The notes under the pieces were generated by a model that saw only the letters and a list, made by a program, of their open reading frames with translations, had not been told where the DNA came from and made no database searches. Positions 7,134 through 14,647 of a stretch of 24,949 nt of DNA are shown here, one piece after another (position 1 is the first letter of the stretch; each line of letters opens with the position of its first letter). The translations under genes were made by a program, and so were the position numbers. The DNA comes from JAKFVA01 sp046155225 (GTDB lineage Bacteria > Pseudomonadota > Gammaproteobacteria > Burkholderiales > Burkholderiaceae_C), in NCBI GenBank assembly GCA_046155225.1, contig JBJXED010000132.1, positions 1-24,949 on the forward strand. The letters run 5' to 3'.

Positions 7134-8218
7134 AGCCGATGACACCGCTGCGCATGCATGACGGCGCTGCGCGACATATCCCATCGAGACCCGCCATGCC
7201 AGTCATTCGTCATCCACGCGCAGCGAAATCATGTGCGCAGCGCGTCATGGCCCAGCGCGGCGCAGCCCTTCTGCTGGCCATGCTCACGGTCACCCTGGTG
7301 GCCAGCCTCGCGGCGGCGGCGCTGTGGCAGCAGTGGCGCAGCGTGGCGGTGGAAACGGCCGAGCGCTCGCGCGTGCAGTCGGGCTGGGTGCTCACCGGCG
7401 CGCTGGATTGGGCGCGGCTGATCCTGCGTGAAGACGCGCGCTCGGGCGGGGCTGACCATTTGTCCGAGCCCTGGGCCTTGCCGCTGGAAGAGGCCCGCAT
7501 GTCCACCTTTCTGGCGGCAGATCGCAACAACACGGCCGAGGGCGACGATGCCTTTTTATCCGGCCAGATTTTTGATCTGCAATCGCGCCTGAACGTGACC
7601 AATCTGGTGGAAGCCAACAAGGTGTCCGAGCCTGCGCTGAAGGCCTTCACCAAGCTGTTTGAGCAACTCAACCTGCCCCCCGTCGAGCTGGGCCAGATGG
7701 CCGAGAACCTGCGCTTTGCGCTGGACAACAGCCCCGAAAACCTGTCCAAAACCCAGGCCTACCTGGTGCCGCAGCGGGTGGAGCAGTTAGGGTGGCTGGG
7801 CCTGACCGAGGCCACCGTGGCGGCGCTGAAACCCTTTGTGACGGTGCTGCCCGTGCGCACCGGTCTGAATATGAACACCGCCAGTGCGGAGGCGATTTAC
7901 GCCAGCGTGCCGGGGCTGGACATGGCGGGTGCCCAGCGCATCGTCGCGGCGCGCGGGCGCACGCACTTTTCAACCCTGGCCGACGCGGGCAAGGTGGTGC
8001 CCGAGTTCGCAAACCTGTTCATTGATGGGCAGCACAGCGTGTCCACCCGGTTTTTTGAGGTGCAGGGGCGATTGCGGCTGGAGCAAAACGTGGTGATGGA
8101 AAGTTCGGTGCTGCAACGCGACGGTCTGAAGGTCACCACCCTGAGCCGCCGCCGCATGGTCGATTCACCCGAAACGCAAGCCGTCGTGGCAGCCAGAGCC
8201 CGCACCCCGGGCCAATGA
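7130..8218 (+). CDS. gspK: type II secretion minor pseudopilin K with a palindrome-encoded leader
   Basis: Large minor pseudopilin that caps the pseudopilus. The mature protein should begin after QRG at residue 44 (AALLLAMLTVTLVASL follows), with the family segments SGALDWARLILREDAR-like and GLNMNTASAEAIYASVPG further on. The start at 7130 is preferred because it overlaps the gspJ stop (ATGA) and follows a G-rich ribosome-binding site; this gives a 44-residue leader, most of it encoded by the second palindromic element. Alternative starts are the ATG at 7139 and the ATG at 7247, which would give a leader of only 5 residues. The full length is 362 residues. Which start is used cannot be settled by sequence. 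Confidence 0.92.
   Translation: MKPMTPLRMHDGAARHIPSRPAMPVIRHPRAAKSCAQRVMAQRGAALLLAMLTVTLVASLAAAALWQQWRSVAVETAERSRVQSGWVLTGALDWARLILREDARSGGADHLSEPWALPLEEARMSTFLAADRNNTAEGDDAFLSGQIFDLQSRLNVTNLVEANKVSEPALKAFTKLFEQLNLPPVELGQMAENLRFALDNSPENLSKTQAYLVPQRVEQLGWLGLTEATVAALKPFVTVLPVRTGLNMNTASAEAIYASVPGLDMAGAQRIVAARGRTHFSTLADAGKVVPEFANLFIDGQHSVSTRFFEVQGRLRLEQNVVMESSVLQRDGLKVTTLSRRRMVDSPETQAVVAARARTPGQ
7139..7248. repeat. 110-bp palindromic element, copy 2 (start of gspK)
   Basis: Imperfect inverted repeat with two CGCTGCGC boxes in the left arm and two GCGCAGCG boxes in the right arm, beginning ATGAC and ending GTCAT. It has exactly the same length and reading frame as the element at 5501-5610; the arms are conserved and the loop is not. 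It encodes residues 4 to about 39 of the long form of GspK. Confidence 0.82.
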
Positions 8219-8294
8219 TGGTTGCCAGACACACGATCGCTGCACAAGCGCTCTCTACAATCGCCGCCGTGCAAAGCCAATACCCCACCCCCCT

Positions 8295-9527
8295 ATGAGC
8301 AGCCTGATCGTGGTTTTGCCGTCCGAAGGCAGCGGCCCGGCCACCGAATACCCATTCGTACAGGTCAGCGCCGATGGCACCGTGGTTCACCACGCCAATG
8401 CCCTGTCCGCCCTGCTACCCAAGCCCACTGGGCCAGGGGCCGAAGTGGTGGCCGTGGTGCCCGTGCGGGCGCTCTCGTGGCACCAGGTGGAGCTGCCCAA
8501 GGGCACCACCGCCAGCTCACCGCGTTTGCGCGCGGTGCTCGATGGTTTGCTGGAAGACCGTTTGCTGGACGAGCCCGACAGCCTGCACTTCGCGCTGCAA
8601 CCTGCCGCCCGCGCGGGCGAGCCGGTGTGGGTGGTCGCCTGCAACCGGGCCTGGCTGCGTCAGGCGCTGGCGGCGCTGGAAGCCGCGCAGCGCCCGGCCA
8701 ACCGCATCGTGCCGGAGTTCGCGCCGGGCCTGCCCACGCGCTGGCAGGCGCTGGCGGCGGGTGATGAATCAGCCGACGCGCAACTGGTGGTGTGCAGCCA
8801 GCAGGGCGTCACGGTGCTGCCGCTGGCTGCTGAAGGACACAGCACCGAGTTGTTGCCGGGTTTGCCCGCCCTGGATGACGACGCGCCTTTGCTCGCCGAA
8901 CCCGCCGTGGCCGCGCTGGCTGAGCAGCGCCTGCACCGCCGCGTGACCTTGCAGCAAAACGCCCAGCGTCTGGCGCAGGCGGCGCAAGGCGACTGGGATC
9001 TGGCGCAGTTTGACCTGGCCAGCTCGGGCCGCGCCCGCGCCATGAAGCGCTTCACCGGCAGCTGGCGCGAGCTGTTTTTTGCCCCGCGCTGGCGGCCTGC
9101 CCGCTGGGGCCTGGTGGTGCTGCTGCTGGCGCATGTGCTGGGCTTGAACGCGTGGGCCTTTGGTGAGCGGCGCGCGCTGCAAGCCAAAGAGCAGGCCGTC
9201 CGTGCCACCCTGAGCCAGACCTTTCCCAACGTGAAAGTGATTCTGGATGCGCCGGTGCAAATGGAGCGCGAGGTGGCCCTGCTGCGCCAGGCCACCGGTA
9301 GCACCTCAGGGCGCGATCTGGAGGCGGTTCTAAGTGCTTTTGGTGCTGCAGTGCCCGAGGGGAAAGCTGTAACAGCTATTGAATTTGTAGCAAATGAAGC
9401 GCGTATGAAAGGTTTGAGCTTGAACGACGCCGAGACAGCCAACATCACCAGCCAGCTGCGCGCAAAGGGCTACAGCCTGCAGCGCGAGGGCGACAGCCTG
9501 GTGATTCGCCAGGAGGCCGCGCCATGA
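8295..9527 (+). CDS. gspL: type II secretion inner-membrane protein L
   Basis: Bitopic inner-membrane protein that recruits the ATPase GspE to the platform and pairs with GspM. Residues about 1-250 form the cytoplasmic actin-like part, one transmembrane helix is at about 270-290 (WGLVVLLLAHVLGLNAWAF), and the periplasmic ferredoxin-like part follows. The length of 410 is normal. There is a 76-bp gap after gspK, the largest break between neighbouring genes within the + operon. It contains TACAAT at 8256-8261, a possible -10 box without a clear -35, and the ATG has no recognisable ribosome-binding site. Residues about 345-370 are encoded by unusually A/T-ending codons that match a dispersed repeat. 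The gene ends in ATGA shared with gspM. Confidence 0.93.
   Translation: MSSLIVVLPSEGSGPATEYPFVQVSADGTVVHHANALSALLPKPTGPGAEVVAVVPVRALSWHQVELPKGTTASSPRLRAVLDGLLEDRLLDEPDSLHFALQPAARAGEPVWVVACNRAWLRQALAALEAAQRPANRIVPEFAPGLPTRWQALAAGDESADAQLVVCSQQGVTVLPLAAEGHSTELLPGLPALDDDAPLLAEPAVAALAEQRLHRRVTLQQNAQRLAQAAQGDWDLAQFDLASSGRARAMKRFTGSWRELFFAPRWRPARWGLVVLLLAHVLGLNAWAFGERRALQAKEQAVRATLSQTFPNVKVILDAPVQMEREVALLRQATGSTSGRDLEAVLSAFGAAVPEGKAVTAIEFVANEARMKGLSLNDAETANITSQLRAKGYSLQREGDSLVIRQEAAP
9326..9403 (+). repeat. AT-rich dispersed repeat, copy D (inside gspL)
   Basis: Inside gspL, a run of codons ends almost entirely in A or T and contains ACAGCTATTGAATTTGTAGC. This resembles the AGCTATCAAATTGATA stem of copy C, preceded at the expected distance by a CTGCAG-like box in place of CTCCAGC. 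The flanking gspL codons are strongly G/C-ending. The match is weaker than for the intergenic copies. Confidence 0.5.
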
Positions 9528-10015
9528 GCACGCCCCAACTGCTCGCGGGCCTGTCGGCGCGCTGGGCGCAGCTGGCCCCACGTGAAAAATCGTTGACCGC
9601 TGGTGCCTGCGCCCTGGTGGGCCTGGCGCTGTTGTGGTGGGTAGGCATTGCCCCCGCCCGCGCCACCCTGAAAAGCGCCGAAACACAAACCGCCAGCCTG
9701 GAGCGCCAACTGGACAAAATGCGCCGTCTGCAAGCACAAGCACAAGCCTTGCAAGCCCAGCCCAAACTGTCCTACGACGATGCCAGCCGCGCGCTGGAAA
9801 CCTCCGTGAAGGAGCGCTTGGGCGCCAGCGCCCGCGTGGCCACGGTTGGCGACCGAACCACCGTCACCCTCACCGGCATAGCACCCAACACCCTGGCCCA
9901 ATGGCTGGCGCAAGCACGCAGCAATGCGCGGGTCTTGCCCACCGAGGCGCGCCTGACGCGCAATGCGGCAGGCACCTGGGACGGCTCCATCGTGCTGTCA
10001 CTGCCGCCGCGCTGA
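9524..10015 (+). CDS. gspM: type II secretion inner-membrane protein M
   Basis: Bitopic partner of GspL in the inner-membrane platform. One transmembrane helix lies at about residues 25-43 (GACALVGLALLWWVGIAPA), followed by a Gln/Ala-rich coiled-coil stretch (LERQLDKMRRLQAQAQALQ) and a small ferredoxin-like periplasmic domain. The length of 163 is typical. A strong ribosome-binding site AGGAGG lies at 9511-9516 inside the end of gspL, 7 bp before the ATG. Confidence 0.93.
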   Translation: MSTPQLLAGLSARWAQLAPREKSLTAGACALVGLALLWWVGIAPARATLKSAETQTASLERQLDKMRRLQAQAQALQAQPKLSYDDASRALETSVKERLGASARVATVGDRTTVTLTGIAPNTLAQWLAQARSNARVLPTEARLTRNAAGTWDGSIVLSLPPR

Positions 10016-10034
10016 ACTCGCTGAAATACCCACC

Positions 10035-10895
10035 TTGGCACTTTTCGCTTCGTCCCCCCGCCGCCTGGCACCTGGTCTTGCCAGCCGCGCCCTGCTGGGT
10101 GGCCGCGCGTCCGCTGCGCCAGCCCGCGCCAACGTGCCCTGGGGCTGGGCTCTGGTCGGTCTGTTCATCGGCCTGGCACTGGCTTTGCTGGCGTTTGCCC
10201 CCGCCCGTTGGTTAACCGATCAGCTGAGCCAGAACACCGGCGGCACCGTTCAGCTCAACGACGCACGCGGCACGGTGTGGCGCGGCTCCGCCCGTCTGCT
10301 GCTGACCGGCGGGCAGGGCAGCAAAGATGCCGCCAGCCTGCCCACCCGCCTGCAATGGAAGCTGCTGCCGGGCTTGACAGGTGCGCAACTGGTCACCTGG
10401 TCAGATTGCTGCACCGCGCAGCCGGTGCAAGCCCAGATTCAACTGGGCCTGCAAGGCGTGAGCGTGACCGTGCAAGACAACACCAGCACCGTGCCCGCTG
10501 CTTTGCTGGCGGGCCTGGGTACGCCGTGGAACACCGTGCAGCCGGAGGGGCAGTTGCAGTTGCGCACGCAAGCCCTGGCGGTGCAATGGCGGGCGGGCCG
10601 TATGCAGATGGCGGGGCAGGCCCAGATGGAGGCTGCCAGCCTGTCGTCGCGCCTGTCCACCTTGCGGCCCATGGGCAGCTACCGCTTGACCATCCAGGGG
10701 GGCGACGTGCCCACGGTAGAACTGTCCACCCTGCAAGGCAGTCTGCAATTGGCGGGCACCGGCCAATGGGTGGGCTCGCGTTTGCGGTTTTCGGGCTCGG
10801 CCAGCGCCGCGCCCGAGCACGAAGCGGCCTTGTCCAACCTGCTTAACATCATTGGGCGCCGCAACGGGCCCCGCTCCATCATCACGATTGGTTGA
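10035..10895 (+). CDS. gspN: type II secretion protein N (start uncertain)
   Basis: Accessory inner-membrane protein found in many type II clusters; its role is not firmly known. A transmembrane helix (WGWALVGLFIGLALALLAFAPARW) is followed by a periplasmic domain with GTVWRGSARLLL and LSSRLSTLRPMGSYRL, typical of the family. There is no ATG start. The candidates are TTG at 10035 (286 residues, with a basic N-terminal stretch) and GTG at 10134 (253 residues, starting right at the helix). Neither has a clear ribosome-binding site. The frame is open further upstream but there overlaps gspM. It ends 3 bp before the gspD ATG. Confidence 0.85.
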   Translation: MALFASSPRRLAPGLASRALLGGRASAAPARANVPWGWALVGLFIGLALALLAFAPARWLTDQLSQNTGGTVQLNDARGTVWRGSARLLLTGGQGSKDAASLPTRLQWKLLPGLTGAQLVTWSDCCTAQPVQAQIQLGLQGVSVTVQDNTSTVPAALLAGLGTPWNTVQPEGQLQLRTQALAVQWRAGRMQMAGQAQMEAASLSSRLSTLRPMGSYRLTIQGGDVPTVELSTLQGSLQLAGTGQWVGSRLRFSGSASAAPEHEAALSNLLNIIGRRNGPRSIITIG

Positions 10896-10898
10896 ACC

Positions 10899-13007
10899 AT
10901 GCATCGCTTATTTTCACGTTTACCACCTCGATTTACTATTAATTTAATAGCTGCTTCAGCAGCAATAGCCTGGGCTGGAGGCCTTTTTCATGCTCAAGTG
11001 TGGGCCCAGGCCACACCCAGCGCCAAGCCACCCGCAGCGACCACCGGCAGTCGCAACGAACCCGTCACGCTGAACTTCGTCAACACCGAGATTGAAGCGG
11101 TGGCCCGCACCATGGCCATTACCACCGGGCGCAACATCGTGGTCGACCCGCGTGTGAAGGGAAACATCACCCTGGTGACAGAAAACTCGGTCACACCCGC
11201 TGCGGCCTACAACCAGTTTCTGGCCACCCTGCGCCTGTCGGGCTTCACGGTGGTGGACTCGGGCGGACTGCTCAAGGTGGTGCCCGAGGCCGATGCCAAG
11301 CTGCAGGGCGGCACGGTGTCGGTGGCCGGAACCGGCCCCGCGCAGGCGGGCAATAGCGCCATCGTCACGCAGATTTTTCGCCTGAACTACGAGAACCCCA
11401 ACAACCTGGTGCCCATCCTGCGGCCGCTGATTGCGCCCAACAACACCATCAACGTCAACCCCGGCAACAACTCGCTCATCATCACCGACTACGCCGACAA
11501 CCTGGCGCGCCTGGGGCGGATCATCTCGGCGCTGGATGTGTCGAATGCCACCGACCTGGAAATCATCCCGCTCAAGCACGCGCTGGCCAGTGACCTGGCC
11601 CCTTTGGTCTCGCGCCTGGCCGAATCGGGCGGCGGCGGCGCGCCGGGCGGTGATGCCAGCTTTCGCACCACGGTGATTGCCGAGTCACGCAGCAACACGC
11701 TGATTGCTCGCGCCGCCAACCCGGCGCGCATGGCCCTGGTGCGCTCGCTGGTGGAAAAACTGGATCAGCCGATCTCGCAAAGCCCGTTGGGCAACATCTA
11801 CGTCGTGTATCTGAAAAATGCCGATGCCACCAAACTGGCGGTGACCCTGCGCGCCGCCTTGCAAGGTGGCAACACCGCGTCAGCTGCACCCACGGCCGCC
11901 GCGCCCGTGGCGGCGTTGGGCGCTGGCGCACCGGCTACCGCGCCGATTGCTGCTTCTGCGGCCCCTTCTACCGGTGGGCAGATTCAGGCCGACCCGGCCA
12001 CCAACTCCCTGATCATCACCGCCGCCGAGCCGCAATACCGCCAGTTGCGCGCCGTGATTGACAAGTTGGATGCCCGGCGCGCGCAGGTGTTTGTCGAAAG
12101 CCTGATTGCCGAGGTCAATGCCGACAAGGCCGCCGAGTTCGGCATCCAGTGGCAGGGCGTGAGTGGCAAAAACGGCGACAGCGTGCTGGGCGTGCTGGGC
12201 ACCAACTTCAGCATTGGCGGGCAGAACATCATCAGCCTAGCCACCGGCGCGGCCAGCGGAGCGGCCAGTTTTTCAACCGGCGGCAACGTCGGCCTGGTCA
12301 ACAAAACCAACGGCATTTACGTGCTGGGCTTTCTGGCCCGCTTTCTGCAAACCAAGGGCGACGGCAACATTTTGTCCACCCCCAATTTGCTCACGCTGGA
12401 CAACGAAGAAGCCAAGATCGTGATTGGCCAAAACGTGCCGTTTGTCACGGGCTCGTTCACCAACACCGGCGGCACCGGTGGCGGCACCGTCAACCCGTTT
12501 CAAACGGTGGAACGCAAAGACGTGGGCATCACCCTGCGCGTCAAGCCGCAAATCAGTGAAAACGGCACCATCAAAATGCAGATTTTTCAGGAAGTCTCCA
12601 GCGTGCAGTCCAACTCCGCTGCGGGTCTGATCACCGCCAAACGTTCGATTGAAAGCAATGTGCTGGTGGACGACGGCGCCATCATTGTTCTGGGTGGTTT
12701 GCTGTCGGACGAATACACCGATCAGCAAGAAAAAATCCCTGGCATTGGCGATGTGCCCTTGATTGGCAGCCTGTTCAAAACCGAGATCCGCTCACGCAAA
12801 AAAACCAACCTGATGATTTTTCTGCGTCCGGTGGTCATGCGCGATGCCAATGCCAGCGAAGCCTTTTCGATGGATCGCTACGACTTGATCCGCAACCAGC
12901 AGTTGGGCCAGCAGCCCGCTTCCAGTGTGATGATGCCAATCAACGAAGCCCCGGCGCTGCCCAGCCGCGCGGTTTCACCCAGCGACGCGGCCAAGCCAGC
13001 CAAGTAA
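10899..13007 (+). CDS. gspD: type II secretion outer-membrane secretin D
   Basis: Multimeric outer-membrane channel through which folded proteins leave the periplasm. A signal peptide (likely cut after AQA at residue 38) precedes the N0 domain (VTLNFVNTEIEAVARTMA), repeated N1-N3 modules (IFRLNYENPNNLVPILRPLI; IYVVYLKNADATKLAVTL) and the secretin core (about 400-640) with RVKPQISENGTI and IPGIGDVPLIGSLFK. The length of 702 is normal. An Ala-rich insert (about 326-360) interrupts the N3 region. The tail after VVMRD is short, with no evident S-domain. Residues about 12-31, the hydrophobic part of the signal peptide, are encoded by a copy of the AT-rich dispersed repeat. Confidence 0.96.
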   Translation: MHRLFSRLPPRFTINLIAASAAIAWAGGLFHAQVWAQATPSAKPPAATTGSRNEPVTLNFVNTEIEAVARTMAITTGRNIVVDPRVKGNITLVTENSVTPAAAYNQFLATLRLSGFTVVDSGGLLKVVPEADAKLQGGTVSVAGTGPAQAGNSAIVTQIFRLNYENPNNLVPILRPLIAPNNTINVNPGNNSLIITDYADNLARLGRIISALDVSNATDLEIIPLKHALASDLAPLVSRLAESGGGGAPGGDASFRTTVIAESRSNTLIARAANPARMALVRSLVEKLDQPISQSPLGNIYVVYLKNADATKLAVTLRAALQGGNTASAAPTAAAPVAALGAGAPATAPIAASAAPSTGGQIQADPATNSLIITAAEPQYRQLRAVIDKLDARRAQVFVESLIAEVNADKAAEFGIQWQGVSGKNGDSVLGVLGTNFSIGGQNIISLATGAASGAASFSTGGNVGLVNKTNGIYVLGFLARFLQTKGDGNILSTPNLLTLDNEEAKIVIGQNVPFVTGSFTNTGGTGGGTVNPFQTVERKDVGITLRVKPQISENGTIKMQIFQEVSSVQSNSAAGLITAKRSIESNVLVDDGAIIVLGGLLSDEYTDQQEKIPGIGDVPLIGSLFKTEIRSRKKTNLMIFLRPVVMRDANASEAFSMDRYDLIRNQQLGQQPASSVMMPINEAPALPSRAVSPSDAAKPAK
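10931..10992 (-). repeat. AT-rich dispersed repeat, copy E (encodes GspD signal peptide)
   Basis: Read on the minus strand it gives ATGAAAAAGGCCTCCAGCCC, then GAAGCAGCTATTAAATTAATAG, the same order of modules as copy A (ATGAAAATGGCCTCCAGCCC, then AAGCAGCTATC). It lies wholly inside gspD and is translated as the core of its signal peptide. Confidence 0.75.
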
Positions 13008-13015
13008 TACGCACC

Positions 13016-14446
13016 ATGGCCACCCGCTACCCCCTGCCTTACGCCTTTGCCCGTACCAGCCAGCTGCTGCTGGAAGACGACGGCCACGACCTGACCCTGT
13101 GGCACGCGCCTTCATCGAACGCCGCGAGTTTTCAAAGCGCCTGGAGTGAGGTGATGCGTAAATTCCCCGTGCGTGCCGTCGCGCAGCTGGACGCCCCGGC
13201 GCTGGCCCAACGCATCAGCGCCGCCTACGCGCAGGGCGAGTCCAGCGCGGCCACCGTGGTCAGCGAGGTGCAAAACGATGCCGACCTCTCGCGCATGATG
13301 CAAGAGCTGCCTGCGGTGGAAGATCTGCTGGAAACCAGCGACGACGCGCCCATCATCCGCATGCTGAATGCCCTGCTCACCCAGGCCGCACGCGACGGCG
13401 CCAGCGACATTCACATTGAGCCGTACGAGCGCCACAGCTCCGTGCGCTTTCGGGTCGACGGCACCTTGCGTGAGGTGGTGCAACCCAACCGCGCGCTGCA
13501 TGCCGCCTTGATCTCGCGCTTGAAAATCATGGCCGAGCTGGACATTTCGGAAAAGCGCTTGCCGCAGGACGGTCGTATCAGTTTGCGCATCGGTACCCGC
13601 GCGGTCGACGTTCGCGTGAGCACCCTGCCCAGCGCGCATGGCGAGCGCGCCGTGCTGCGCTTGCTGGACAAAACGCAAAACAAGATCAACCTGGAATCCG
13701 TGGGCATGCCGGGCACGGTGCTCGATCGCTTTGAGCACCTGGTGGCGCACCCGCATGGCAGTATTTTGGTTACCGGCCCGACCGGCTCGGGCAAAACCAC
13801 CACGCTGTATGCGGCGCTGTCCAAACTGGACGCCGCCGCCAGCAACATCATGACCGTGGAAGACCCGATCGAGTACGAGCTGCCGGGTATCGGCCAGACC
13901 CAGGTCAACGCCAAGATCGATCTGACCTTTGCCAAAGCGCTGCGCGCGATCCTGCGGCAAGACCCGGACGTGATCATGATTGGCGAGATCCGCGACTTTG
14001 AAACTGCGCAAATTGCCATCCAGGCCTCGCTGACGGGCCACCTGGTACTGGCCACGCTGCACACCAACGACGCCTCCAGCGCCGTCACCCGCTTGATTGA
14101 CATGGGGGTCGAGCCGTTTTTGCTCAGCTCCTCGCTGCTGGGTGCGCTGGCGCAGCGGCTGGTGCGCAAGGTCTGCACGGTCTGCCGCGAGAATGTGGGC
14201 GGCGTTTCCACGCCGATGGGCTGCGCCGCTTGCGGCCATACCGGCTACCAGGGGCGTACCGGCATTTTTGAGCTGCTGGTGACCGACGAAGCCATCCGCG
14301 CGCAAATCCACAACCGCGCCTCGGAAGCCGACATCCGCCAAGCCGCCCTGGCGCAGGGCATGACGCTCATGCGCGACGACGGCCAGCGCCTGGTGGAAGC
14401 CGGTATCACCTCGCGCGAAGAGCTGGTGCGGGTCACCAAAGACTAA
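13016..14446 (+). CDS. gspE: type II secretion ATPase E
   Basis: Cytoplasmic hexameric ATPase that drives pseudopilus assembly. Walker A is GPTGSGKTT at residue 254, the Asp box is near VEDPIEYELPG (281), Walker B is RQDPDVIMIGEIRD (near 314) and the His box is THTND-like LATLHTNDAS (near 345). A zinc-type pair of CxxC motifs uses Cys387/390 and Cys403/406. The loop between the pairs is only 12 residues, shorter than the roughly 30 I expect for GspE. The length of 476 is at the short end, with a reduced N1 domain. It starts 8 bp after gspD. No gspF follows; the next 200 bp are non-coding. Confidence 0.96.
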   Translation: MATRYPLPYAFARTSQLLLEDDGHDLTLWHAPSSNAASFQSAWSEVMRKFPVRAVAQLDAPALAQRISAAYAQGESSAATVVSEVQNDADLSRMMQELPAVEDLLETSDDAPIIRMLNALLTQAARDGASDIHIEPYERHSSVRFRVDGTLREVVQPNRALHAALISRLKIMAELDISEKRLPQDGRISLRIGTRAVDVRVSTLPSAHGERAVLRLLDKTQNKINLESVGMPGTVLDRFEHLVAHPHGSILVTGPTGSGKTTTLYAALSKLDAAASNIMTVEDPIEYELPGIGQTQVNAKIDLTFAKALRAILRQDPDVIMIGEIRDFETAQIAIQASLTGHLVLATLHTNDASSAVTRLIDMGVEPFLLSSSLLGALAQRLVRKVCTVCRENVGGVSTPMGCAACGHTGYQGRTGIFELLVTDEAIRAQIHNRASEADIRQAALAQGMTLMRDDGQRLVEAGITSREELVRVTKD

Positions 14447-14514
14447 GGCGCGCTGATGCTGGCCAACTGCAAACGCCGCCACCATGCCCATTGACCCGGC
14501 GCGCCGATTCAAAC

Positions 14515-14580
14515 AAGTACTACTAATCTAATAGCATTACCGGCAGTATTTACCTTGGCTACCTGTCAATTTAATTTAAA
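14515..14580 (+). repeat. AT-rich dispersed repeat, copy F
   Basis: Contains CTAATCTAATAGC, then GGCAGTATTTACCTTGGCTA (14542-14561), then GTCAATTTAATTT. The 21 bases at 14542-14562 are identical to 17840-17860. It sits between gspE and the convergent kinase gene; the rest of 14447-14647 shows no gene. Confidence 0.75.
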
Positions 14581-14626
14581 AAATACCGCGCTAACGGCTT
14601 TTTGAACCTCCTGGGGCATTCCGCCG

Positions 14627-14642
14627 CTGCCCAGCAAGCTGG
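14627..14642 (-). terminator. possible hairpin downstream of the kinase gene
   Basis: GCCCAGC-AA-GCTGGGC forms a 6-7 bp GC-rich stem 5 bp beyond the kinase stop codon. There is no T-run after it on the minus strand, so it may be a weak or factor-dependent terminator, or chance. Confidence 0.25.
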
Positions 14643-14647
14643 GCGGC

